The notes under the pieces are model-generated. The model ran no database searches. It worked only from the letters and a program-made list of their open reading frames with translations, and was not told where the DNA came from. Shown here in pieces: positions 18,610 to 27,240 of a stretch of 36,160 bases of DNA. The translations under genes and the position numbers were made by a program. Each line of letters opens with the position of its first letter. Within the stretch, counting starts at the first letter, position 1. This stretch comes from Roseovarius sp. (GTDB lineage: Bacteria; Pseudomonadota; Alphaproteobacteria; Rhodobacterales; Rhodobacteraceae): assembly GCA_024636515.1 (NCBI GenBank), contig JAGXGX010000034.1, positions 1-36,160 on the forward strand, in the 5' to 3' direction.

Positions 18610-20646
18610 ATGAGCACCGATCCCCTCGTCGTATTCACCCCCTCCGGCAAGCGCGGTCACTTTGCCGTTGGCACGCCCGTTTTAACGGCAGCGCGCCAGC
18701 TGGGTGTCGATCTGGATTCGGTTTGCGGCGGGCGCGGCATCTGCTCAAAGTGTCAGATCACGCCCAGCTATGGCGAATTCGCTAAACACGGCGTGACCGT
18801 CGCCGCTGATGCGTTGTCCGAGTGGAACTCGGTTGAGCAGCGCTACGAGGACAAGCGCGGACTGAAGGCTGGTCGCCGTCTTGGTTGCCAGGCTACCGTG
18901 CAGGGCGATGTCGTGATCGACGTGCCGCCAGAAAGCCAGGTCCACCGCCAGGTCGTCCGCAAGGCCGCCTCTGCCCGCGTCATTGAGATGGACCCGGCCA
19001 CACGCCTCTATATGGTCGCGGTTGACGAGCCGGACATGCACGAGCCCACGGGTGATCTTGAGCGTCTCGCCCGCGCGCTGAAACAGCAATGGGACATTCC
19101 CGGCATCACCGCCGATCTGACCCTGCTGAGCAAGCTGCAACCGGTATTGCGCAAGGGCAAATGGCAGGTGACTGTCGCGCTGAACAAGGCGCATGATGAC
19201 GATGTGGCGCGCGTGCTGGAAATCTGGCCGGGCCTGCATGAGGGCGGGCTATATGGCCTGGCGATCGACCTAGGCTCGACCACTGTGGCCGCCCACCTGA
19301 CCGATCTGCATACCGGCGCGGTGATCGCGTCATCGGGTATCATGAACCCGCAGATTCGCTTTGGCGAGGATCTGATGAGCCGCGTTTCCTATTCCATGAT
19401 GAACCCCGGCGGCGACGTGGAAATGACCCGGGCGGTGCGCGAGGCGATCAACACGCTAGCCGAGGAGATCGCCAAGGAGGCGGATATTTCCCCGACGCTG
19501 ATCGTCGAGACGGTATTTGTATGCAACCCGGTCATGCACCACCTATTGCTGGGCATCGACCCGGTCGAGTTGGGCCAAGCGCCCTTTGCCCTCGCCACGT
19601 CGAAATCCATCACGCTGAACGCGGGCGAACTGGACCTTAGCGCCATCAATCCCCGCGCGCGCATCTATATTCTGCCCTGCATCGCGGGCCATGTGGGTGC
19701 CGACTCGGCCGCCGTCGCGCTGGCCGAGCAGCCGGGCAAATCCGACGATCTGGTGCTAATCATCGACGTCGGCACCAACGCCGAACTCCTTCTGGGCAAC
19801 AAGCAGGGCGTTCTGGCCTGCTCCTCGCCCACTGGTCCAGCGTTTGAGGGTGCACAGATCAGCTCGGGCCAGCGTGCCGCGCCCGGTGCGATCGACGCGA
19901 TCCGCATTGATCCGGCGACCAAAGAGCCGCGCTTTCGCGTAATCGGCAGCGATATTTGGTCGGATGAGCCCGGTTTTGACGAGGCTATCGGTGCGACGGG
20001 CATCACCGGCATCTGTGGGTCCGGCATTATCGAGGCGGTGGCCGAGTTGCGCATTGCGGGGCTACTGGACGAAAACGGGCTGATGGGCTCTGCGGCCGCA
20101 ACGGGGACCGAGCGGATGGTGCCCGAGGGCCGCACGCATAGCTATCTGGTGCACGATTCGACGGATGAGGGCGGCCCACGCATCACCGTGACCCAAGGCG
20201 ACATCCGCGCCATTCAGCTAGCTAAATCCGCGCTGTATGCTGGCGCACGCCTGCTGATGGACGAGCGCGGCGTCGACAAGGTGGACCGGATCGTGCTGGC
20301 CGGCGCGTTCGGCGCGCATATCTCAAACTTGCACGCGATGGTGCTGGGCATGATACCCGACGCGCATCTAAGCAAGGTGACATCCGCTGGCAACGCCGCC
20401 GGAACAGGGGCCCGCATTGCACTGTGTAACGTCGCCGCGCGCGCGGAGATTGAGCGTATGGTACTAGAGATCAACAAGGTCGAGACAGCCATCGCGCCGA
20501 AATTTCAGGAGCATTTCGTCGCAGCCAACGCGATCCCGCACAAGACCGACCAATTCCCTGAACTGTCCAAGATCGTGACCCTACCTAGCCCTAATTTCAA
20601 TGCAGGCTCCGGCGGCGAAGGTGGGCGGCGCAGGCGGCGGGGCTAA
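18610..20646 (+). CDS. Ferredoxin plus ASKHA/DUF4445 protein, RACo/RamA-like corrinoid reductive activator
   Basis: N-terminal 2Fe-2S motif CGGRGICSKC...GCQA, then LAIDLGSTTVAAHL, IIDVGTNAELLLGN, CSSPTGPAFEGAQISSGQRAAPGAID, GICGSGIIEAVAEL and VLAGAFGAHI. Confidence 0.9.
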   Translation: MSTDPLVVFTPSGKRGHFAVGTPVLTAARQLGVDLDSVCGGRGICSKCQITPSYGEFAKHGVTVAADALSEWNSVEQRYEDKRGLKAGRRLGCQATVQGDVVIDVPPESQVHRQVVRKAASARVIEMDPATRLYMVAVDEPDMHEPTGDLERLARALKQQWDIPGITADLTLLSKLQPVLRKGKWQVTVALNKAHDDDVARVLEIWPGLHEGGLYGLAIDLGSTTVAAHLTDLHTGAVIASSGIMNPQIRFGEDLMSRVSYSMMNPGGDVEMTRAVREAINTLAEEIAKEADISPTLIVETVFVCNPVMHHLLLGIDPVELGQAPFALATSKSITLNAGELDLSAINPRARIYILPCIAGHVGADSAAVALAEQPGKSDDLVLIIDVGTNAELLLGNKQGVLACSSPTGPAFEGAQISSGQRAAPGAIDAIRIDPATKEPRFRVIGSDIWSDEPGFDEAIGATGITGICGSGIIEAVAELRIAGLLDENGLMGSAAATGTERMVPEGRTHSYLVHDSTDEGGPRITVTQGDIRAIQLAKSALYAGARLLMDERGVDKVDRIVLAGAFGAHISNLHAMVLGMIPDAHLSKVTSAGNAAGTGARIALCNVAARAEIERMVLEINKVETAIAPKFQEHFVAANAIPHKTDQFPELSKIVTLPSPNFNAGSGGEGGRRRRRG

Positions 20647-20883
20647 CGGCAAGCCGTACGCGGCACAGATCGGTTTGAACACCACAATTTACCATTAAAT
20701 ATCAATTGCTTGGCAGGGCGTCGGCCCTCAATTGCTCATGCGACATAAAGCACATTGCCTTTGCCCTGATATTGTCCAGATTGCAGCTTACTCATGCCCG
20801 GATTTGCAGCAATCCTAAAGCAGTTACCAGCTTGCAGCTGGATGCTTTTCCGGCGCGTGACCCTTTTTTTGAGGAGCAAAGCG

Positions 20884-21033
20884 ATGCCAAATTCAATACG
20901 AGCGCCAAAGGCGCAAGACGTCAAGGCCGTAGAGCCTGCGCAGCCACAAACACAGCGAACAGTTAAAAAGAAAATCGTGAACAAGCCGAAGATCATATCA
21001 CGACAGGTTTTTAACGACTTCGCCAGCATCTAG
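20884..21033 (+). CDS. Small basic hypothetical protein (49 aa)
   Basis: MPNSIRAPKAQDVKAVEPAQPQTQRTVKKKIVNKPKIISRQVFNDFASI; strong GAGGAG SD placed just before the ATG. No family recognised. Confidence 0.45.
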   Translation: MPNSIRAPKAQDVKAVEPAQPQTQRTVKKKIVNKPKIISRQVFNDFASI

Positions 21034-21052
21034 GCATTGGCGATAATGCGGG

Positions 21053-21088
21053 CGCGCGGCTAAACTGATCCTATAACAGAGCCGCGCG
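21053..21088. repeat. 9-bp perfect inverted repeat (hairpin) spanning the expected start of the TfoX-like ORF
   Basis: CGCGCGGCT (21053-21061), 18-nt spacer, AGCCGCGCG (21080-21088). Confidence 0.55.
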
Positions 21089-21456
21089 ATCCCGTTTCAT
21101 CCATCCGTAATCTAGGCCCGGCAGTAGAGGCCGCTTGCGAGCGCGCAGGCATCTACACCGCCGAAGCGCTGCGCGACATTGGCCCCGACGCTGCCTATGC
21201 GCGCCTGATCACATCCGGCACCGCGCCGCATTTCATTGGATATTACGCAATGGTCATGGGCCTTCAGGGCCGTCCGTGGAATGACTGCCAAGGCGCCGAG
21301 AAATCTGCCCTGCGCGCCCGCTTTGACCACATAAAGAAAACCGCGCAAGCCACTCATACAATTGCAAAAGGCCGCACCCCTATGGATGCGGCCCTTGCCG
21401 ATATTGGTGTGATCAGGTCAAATCAGCCGACCAGTTCAAGACCTGCAAAGAAGTAG
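21073..21456 (+). pseudogene. TfoX/Sxy C-terminal-domain-like ORF lacking a canonical start codon, possibly degraded
   Basis: Frame after TAA at 21061-21063 reads TDPITEPRDPVSSIRNLGPAVEAACERAGIYTAEALRDIGPDAAYARLITSGTAPHFIGYYAMVMGLQGRPWNDCQGAEKSALRARFDHIKK with no ATG/GTG/TTG before the conserved part; nearest candidate is ATA at 21073. Confidence 0.5.
21366..21393 (-). terminator. Intrinsic terminator for ndk
   Basis: Minus strand GGCCGCATCCATAGGGGTGCGGCCTTTT: 7-bp stem followed by a T run, just downstream of the ndk stop. Confidence 0.65.
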
Positions 21457-21845
21457 GCGATCTCTTCGGCTGCCGTCTCTGGCGCGTCCGAGCCGTGGAC
21501 TGAGTTCTCGCCGACGCTTTCGGCGAAATCGGCGCGCACGGTGCCGGGTGCCGCATCCTTGGGATTGGTCGCGCCCATGACTTCGCGGTTTTTCGCGATA
21601 GCACCGTCACCTTCCAGCACCTGCACGACGACCGGGCCAGACGCCATGAAGTCGCGCAATTCGGCAAAGAAAGGACGCTCGGCGTGGACCTTGTAGAACT
21701 CACCCGCTTGGGCAGGCGTCAGGTGAATGCGCTTTTGCGCGACGATGCGCAGGCCCGCATCCTCGAACTTGGCGTTGATCTTGCCGGTCAAGTTACGCTT
21801 GGTCGCGTCGGGTTTGATGATGCTCAGTGTGCGTTCGGTTGCCAT
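21423..21845 (-). CDS. ndk: Nucleoside-diphosphate kinase
   Basis: 140 aa, [43 protein letters not shown]...[20 protein letters not shown]. Confidence 0.97.
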   Translation of the reverse strand: MATERTLSIIKPDATKRNLTGKINAKFEDAGLRIVAQKRIHLTPAQAGEFYKVHAERPFFAELRDFMASGPVVVQVLEGDGAIAKNREVMGATNPKDAAPGTVRADFAESVGENSVHGSDAPETAAEEIAYFFAGLELVG

Positions 21846-21980
21846 GTCAGCCTCTTGTCTGGAAATGCGGGCCGGGCCTCATGCCCTGCCTCGTGCTATA
21901 ATCGCGGCACGGGTAGCATGCAGGTGCCCACATGAAAAGGTGCGATTGACGCCACCGGCTGACTGAGGCATGGCGTGCGG

Positions 21981-23825
21981 ATGCTGCGCATTGATGACAT
22001 ATCCTACTCCGTCGCGGGTCGCCCGCTGATCGAAAACGCTTCGGCGAGTATTCCAGATGGCCACAAGGTGGGCATCGTGGGCCGCAATGGCACGGGCAAA
22101 ACCACGCTCTTCCGCATAATCCGCGGCGAGCTGGCGCTGGACGGCGGGGCAATCACCCTGCCCCAGCGCGCCCGTATTGGCGGCGTATCGCAAGAGGTGC
22201 CCGGCAACGAGGTGTCGCTTATCGACACCGTGCTCGCCGCTGACACCGAGCGCGCCGATCTGATGGCCGAGGCCGAGACAGCAACCGATCCGGCCCGCAT
22301 CGCCGAGGTTCAGACGCGCCTGACCGATATCGACGCTTGGGGCGCCGAGGCGCGCGCCGCCTCTATCCTCAAGGGTTTGGGCTTTGACGATCAGGCACAG
22401 CGTCAGCCTTGCTCCGCCTTTTCCGGCGGCTGGCGGATGCGCGTGGCGCTGGCAGCGGTCCTCTTTTCGCAGCCAGACCTTCTGCTGCTGGACGAGCCGA
22501 CCAACTATCTGGACCTTGAAGGCGCGTTGTGGCTAGAGACGTATCTGGCCCGCTATCCCCATACTGTGCTGATCGTCAGCCACGACCGGGGCCTGCTGAA
22601 CCGTGCCGTCAACTCGATCCTGCACCTCGAAGACAAGAAACTGACGCTCTATCAGGGCGCCTACGACACTTTCGCCGAAACGCGCGCCGCGCGCTTGGCG
22701 GCGCTTGAAAGCGAAGCAAAGAAGCAGGACGCAAGACGCGCGCATCTGCAAAGCTTTGTCGACCGGTTTCGTGCCAAAGCGTCAAAGGCCGTTCAGGCGC
22801 AATCGCGCCTCAAGATGATCGCCAAGATGAAGCCTATCACCACCCCGCAAGAGGCCGCGCTCAAGCGGTTCACCTTCCCGTCGCCCGAAGAGCTGTCGCC
22901 GCCTATCATCCATATTGAGGGTGGCTCAGTCGGGTATGACGGCACACCCGTTCTGCGGCGTCTGGACCTTCGCATCGATCAGGACGACCGCATCGCGCTG
23001 CTGGGCAAGAACGGTGAGGGAAAATCTACGCTTTCCAAACTGCTAGCGGGCAAACTTGAGGCGATGGGCGGCAAGATGACGACCTCGTCCAAGCTGCGCG
23101 TTGGCTTTTTTGCGCAGCATCAGGTCGAGGAATTGCACGTCGACGAAACCCCTATCGACCACATCCGCCGTCTTCGCCCCGGCGAGACACCGTCGCGCCT
23201 GCGGTCGCGACTGGGCGGCTTTGGCATCGGGGCTGAGCAGGCCGAGACGCTGGTGGGCAAGCTGTCGGGCGGTCAAAAAGCAAGGCTATCGCTGATGCTA
23301 GCGACCATCGACGCGCCTCACATGCTGATCCTCGACGAGCCGACGAACCACCTTGATATCGAATCGCGCGAGGCGCTGGTCGAGGCGCTGACGGCCTACA
23401 CGGGCGCTGTGATCCTCGTTAGTCACGACATGCACCTTCTGTCGCTGGTTGCTGACCGGCTATGGCTGGTCAAGGATGGCGGCGTCGCCCCCTATGAGGG
23501 TGATCTGGAAAGCTATCGCACCATGCTGCTGGCGGGTGATAAACCTTCGAAGCCGGTCAAAGAGCAGAAGGTTAAACGCCCTTCCAAGGACGCCATAGCG
23601 GGTCTCAAGCAGGACGCGAAGAAATGCGAAGAACGCGTTGAAAAACTTAGTGTAATGACGGAAAAACTGGCTAAGAAGCTGGCCGATCCCGCCATGTACG
23701 ACGAGGACAACAAGGACGAAGCGACCGTCTGGCAAAAGAAGTATTCCGAGGTGATGGAGGCGCAGGCCCGCGCAGAATCTCTTTGGATGCGCGCATTGGA
23801 AAAGCTGGAGCGAGCGCAGGCCTGA
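21981..23825 (+). CDS. ABC-F family ATP-binding protein
   Basis: Two ABC cassettes (GRNGTGKTTLFRII, LLLDEPTNYLDLEGALWLE; GKNGEGKSTLSKLLAGKL, LSGGQKARLSLML, ILDEPTNHLDIES) with the linker and no TM segments. Confidence 0.94.
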   Translation: MLRIDDISYSVAGRPLIENASASIPDGHKVGIVGRNGTGKTTLFRIIRGELALDGGAITLPQRARIGGVSQEVPGNEVSLIDTVLAADTERADLMAEAETATDPARIAEVQTRLTDIDAWGAEARAASILKGLGFDDQAQRQPCSAFSGGWRMRVALAAVLFSQPDLLLLDEPTNYLDLEGALWLETYLARYPHTVLIVSHDRGLLNRAVNSILHLEDKKLTLYQGAYDTFAETRAARLAALESEAKKQDARRAHLQSFVDRFRAKASKAVQAQSRLKMIAKMKPITTPQEAALKRFTFPSPEELSPPIIHIEGGSVGYDGTPVLRRLDLRIDQDDRIALLGKNGEGKSTLSKLLAGKLEAMGGKMTTSSKLRVGFFAQHQVEELHVDETPIDHIRRLRPGETPSRLRSRLGGFGIGAEQAETLVGKLSGGQKARLSLMLATIDAPHMLILDEPTNHLDIESREALVEALTAYTGAVILVSHDMHLLSLVADRLWLVKDGGVAPYEGDLESYRTMLLAGDKPSKPVKEQKVKRPSKDAIAGLKQDAKKCEERVEKLSVMTEKLAKKLADPAMYDEDNKDEATVWQKKYSEVMEAQARAESLWMRALEKLERAQA

Positions 23826-23865
23826 GCGCCGCCGCCCTGACAGACCCGAACGGACGAGGACCATC

Positions 23866-24495
23866 ATGGAAACCGCCACGCTGATCACAACTTTCGCCGC
23901 ACTTTTCATCGTGCTGGACCCGTTTGCGTTGGTCCCTCTCTTCCTCGCCATGACGCGCGGGATGCCGGCGCAGCGGCGGCGTACCATCGCGCTGCATTCG
24001 TGCCTGACGGCGGCGCTGCTGCTCTGCCTTTTTGGGGCATTCGGCGAGGCGGTGCTGGGCTTTATCGGTATTTCGATGCCAGCCTTCCGGATCGCGGGCG
24101 GCGTTCTGCTGTTCCTGACCGCGCTGGATATGCTGTTCGAGCGGCGCACCAAGCGGCGTGAGGGGCAGGTCGACGCCGACGATCACGAGGATCCGTCGAT
24201 CTTTCCGCTGGCCATTCCGCTAATCGCAGGCCCCGGCGCCATCGCCACCGTCATCCTGCTGACCGGCGAGAATGAGGGCTACCTCGGCTTGGCATGGGTG
24301 CTGGGAGTGATGCTGTTCGTTATGTGTTTGGTCTATGTGTCGTTCCTAAGCGCCGGAATGCTGGAACGCGCATTGGGCAAGACCGGCATCAGCGTCGTCA
24401 CGCGCGTTCTGGGTATGTTGCTGGCCGCGCTGGCGGTGCAGTTCGTGCTGGACGGTCTGCGCGATACCATCATGGTCGGATGGTCTGGCGCCTGA
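23866..24495 (+). CDS. MarC family protein
   Basis: FIVLDPFALVPLFLAMTRGM and FPLAIPLIAGPGAIATVILL, with multiple TM segments. Confidence 0.9.
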   Translation: METATLITTFAALFIVLDPFALVPLFLAMTRGMPAQRRRTIALHSCLTAALLLCLFGAFGEAVLGFIGISMPAFRIAGGVLLFLTALDMLFERRTKRREGQVDADDHEDPSIFPLAIPLIAGPGAIATVILLTGENEGYLGLAWVLGVMLFVMCLVYVSFLSAGMLERALGKTGISVVTRVLGMLLAALAVQFVLDGLRDTIMVGWSGA

Positions 24496-24520
24496 CGCAC
24501 GCCCGCCTTAACGTGCCATT

Positions 24521-25105
24521 ATGAACACCAATTTCGATACCGCGAACCTCGTTTATCTTCTCGTGCTGGGTTGCGCGATCATGATCTGGTTCTTTGCCGC
24601 CAATTGCGATTCGCTGGGCAAGACCGTTCAGCAGGCAGCGGTCTGGGGTCTTATTTTTATCGGCGTCATCGCGGTCATCGGCCTATGGGACGATATCAGC
24701 GCCACGGTTTCCCCGCGCCAGTCTGTCAATGCCGAACAGGGCCGGATTGAGTTGCCCCGCGCCCCTGACGGGCATTATTATCTGGCAGCAGAGGTCAACG
24801 GCGCGCCCGTTCGCTTTGTCGTCGATACCGGGGCCAGCGATATCGTCCTCAGCCGCGAGGATGCGATTGCGGCGGGTCTGCACCCCGATGATCTGAACTT
24901 TACCGGGCAGGCCAATACCGCCAACGGAATCGTGCGCATCGCGCCCGTGCGGCTGGACAGCATCGCAGCGGGCGGCATCATAGACCGCGACGTGCGCGCG
25001 GTCGTCAACTCAGGCGAATTGCGCGAATCGCTGCTGGGTATGGGATATCTTGAGCGGTTCACCAGCGTTCAGATCACTGGGGGCACCTTAGTGCTACAGC
25101 GTTAG
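24521..25105 (+). CDS. Membrane-anchored retropepsin-like clan AA aspartic protease (TIGR02281-like)
   Basis: Two N-terminal TM segments then YLAAEVNGAPVRFVVDTGASDIVLSREDA...SLLGMGYLERF. Confidence 0.88.
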   Translation: MNTNFDTANLVYLLVLGCAIMIWFFAANCDSLGKTVQQAAVWGLIFIGVIAVIGLWDDISATVSPRQSVNAEQGRIELPRAPDGHYYLAAEVNGAPVRFVVDTGASDIVLSREDAIAAGLHPDDLNFTGQANTANGIVRIAPVRLDSIAAGGIIDRDVRAVVNSGELRESLLGMGYLERFTSVQITGGTLVLQR

Positions 25106-25572
25106 GAGGCTTCTTTTTCGGCCTTCTTCTCCCACCTGCCCGACGCCTCAGACCAGTATTGCGCGGCGCAGCCCGCGCCCGTTAGCGCCTTCCATTGGGT
25201 GCGCGCATGGGCGATGGCCGCATCATCATTGCCGTCAAAAATCACGCAAACCCGGTCAAGCGATTGCACCTCGCCGGGGGTCACATCCGCGCCCGCCACC
25301 GTCATCAGGCAGGTGGCACCGTTCGGCATATCTGCGCCCGTGGTTAGTAGGATCGGCTGGTCCGCCTCGTGCGGCTTGCCCGCGCGGCCATGGGGCAGAA
25401 ACGCCTCATCGCCGCCTTGCAGCCACAGGGCCTCGTCCAGCTTGTCCATATGGGCCGCATCAACTCCCCTGACCGCCACGCGCCAGCCAGCGCCGCGCGC
25501 CTTGCCCAAGAGCATGGCCAAGGTCACTTCCAGCGGCGCCTGGGTCAGGTGATAGAAATAGGCGGCGCCCAT
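25102..25572 (-). CDS. holC: DNA polymerase III subunit chi
   Basis: MGAAYFYHLTQAPLEVTLAMLLGKARGAGWRVAVRG...LDEALWLQGGDEAFLPHGRAG...QPILLTT. Start overlaps the pepA stop (TGATG). Confidence 0.92.
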   Translation of the reverse strand: MGAAYFYHLTQAPLEVTLAMLLGKARGAGWRVAVRGVDAAHMDKLDEALWLQGGDEAFLPHGRAGKPHEADQPILLTTGADMPNGATCLMTVAGADVTPGEVQSLDRVCVIFDGNDDAAIAHARTQWKALTGAGCAAQYWSEASGRWEKKAEKEAS

Positions 25573-27044
25573 CAATCCTGCTCTAGCATGTCCGCGACGA
25601 GGCGGTTCAGCGCCATGACGCCCCAGCCCGTCGCTCCCTTGGGGGCATAGTCGGTATCAGTTTTCACCGACGCGACGCCGGCAATATCCAGATGGATCCA
25701 CGGCATTCCGTTCTGAACAAAACGCTTGAGAAACTGCGCGGCAGTGATTGATCCGGCGGGCCGTCCGCCGACGTTTTTCATATCTGCGATCTGGCTCTTT
25801 AGCTGGTCATCATAGGCCTGCCCCATGGGCATCCGCCACGCGCCTTCGCCCTCGGTGTCCGCCGCCTTGAGGAATGCAGCAGACAACGCGTCATCATTGC
25901 TGAAAACGCCCGCGTTTTCATGGCCCAAACCGATGATGATGGCCCCCGTCAGCGTCGCCAGATCGATCATCGCGCGTGGTTTGTAGGTTTCTTGCGCGTA
26001 CCACATGACATCGGCCAGAACCAAACGCCCCTCGGCGTCGGTATTGATAACCTCCACGGTGTCGCCCTTCATTGAGGTCACAACATCGCCGGGGCGCGTC
26101 GCACGCTCGGACGGCATGTTTTCGACCAGACCGACGAGGCCGACAACATTCGCGCGTGCCTTACGGAGCGCCAGCGTGCGCATGACGCCCGCGACGACCC
26201 CGGCGCCGCCCATATCCATGGTCATGTCTTCCATGCCAGCCGCGGGCTTCAGGCTGATGCCGCCAGTGTCAAATACGACGCCCTTGCCGACCAGCGCCAG
26301 CGGCGCATCGCCGTCTTTGCCGCCCATCCATTCCATAACCGCCACTTTGGTAGGGCTGGCGCTGCCAAGTCCGACACTCAGCAAGCATCCCATGCCGAGG
26401 GCCTCCAATTTGTCCTCCTCCAGCACGGTGACTTTTAGGCCCATCTTCTCCATATCTTTGATACGGTTCGCAAATTCGGTGGTGGTCAAATGGTTTGCAG
26501 GCTCGCTGACCAGATCGCGGGTGAAAAATACGCCCTCGGCTATCGCGCGTGCATCGCTGCCCGGTGCCTCGGCGTCATCTGGTTTGGAGACCATCATCGT
26601 CACGTCGCCTAGCGACTTCTGCGCGTCCGTTTTGCGCGCGGTAAAGCTGTAGGCGCGCAGCGCGATGCCCTGCATCAGATCGACGGCGTGTGCCTGCGAC
26701 GCGGCCAGCACGGTCATGCCGCCCTCGCCCAGCAGCTTGCCAAGGGCGGCGCCTGCGCGGCGCGTCTCAAGCGCGCTGGCGCGCGGCTCAAGCAATAGCA
26801 CATCGACAGCCTCGGCCTTCATGCCAGTCGGCCATGCCAGCGTCTTGACCTCACCGGGTTTCATCCCCTCCAGAGCACCGCCCTCGACCATCCGCGCCAG
26901 CGCGCCTTTCGCCAGCTTGTTCACGCGGCGCGCGCCTGCGTTCAGCTTGCCGTCCTTGCCGATCACGACAGCGATGCGGCCTGCGGCGTCTGCGATTGCG
27001 TCCAGATCAGTCTCGATGATGCGGGTCTTTGCGGGTGTGGTCAT
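25572..27044 (-). CDS. pepA: Leucyl aminopeptidase (M17)
   Basis: LVGKGVVFDTGGISLKPAAGMEDMTMDMGGAGVV and NTDAEGRLVLADV motifs; MTTPAKTR start at 27044 preferred. Confidence 0.95.
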   Translation of the reverse strand: MTTPAKTRIIETDLDAIADAAGRIAVVIGKDGKLNAGARRVNKLAKGALARMVEGGALEGMKPGEVKTLAWPTGMKAEAVDVLLLEPRASALETRRAGAALGKLLGEGGMTVLAASQAHAVDLMQGIALRAYSFTARKTDAQKSLGDVTMMVSKPDDAEAPGSDARAIAEGVFFTRDLVSEPANHLTTTEFANRIKDMEKMGLKVTVLEEDKLEALGMGCLLSVGLGSASPTKVAVMEWMGGKDGDAPLALVGKGVVFDTGGISLKPAAGMEDMTMDMGGAGVVAGVMRTLALRKARANVVGLVGLVENMPSERATRPGDVVTSMKGDTVEVINTDAEGRLVLADVMWYAQETYKPRAMIDLATLTGAIIIGLGHENAGVFSNDDALSAAFLKAADTEGEGAWRMPMGQAYDDQLKSQIADMKNVGGRPAGSITAAQFLKRFVQNGMPWIHLDIAGVASVKTDTDYAPKGATGWGVMALNRLVADMLEQD

Positions 27045-27240
27045 TTGGCGGCTCCTTGAGGGGGCTAGTGGCAGCGCGCGCATGCGCCTGCCCGGTCATT
27101 TGGTGTCTGCGCCGGACTGTGCCGATTTTGCGGCTGAGTGCAATGGCGCGCATCTGGGCTGCCTACCCTGCTTTAGCAGTTTTCCCGCGCCGCCAAATCG
27201 GATAGCGTGCAGCCAGATATAGGGTTTCGAGGGGAATGAG

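Noticed and set aside
21896-21902. TATAAT box in the ndk/ABC-F intergenic region as a sigma70 promoter
   Set aside because: No convincing -35 element at the right distance; it lies within a short CGTGC/GCACG inverted repeat and I cannot support a promoter call.
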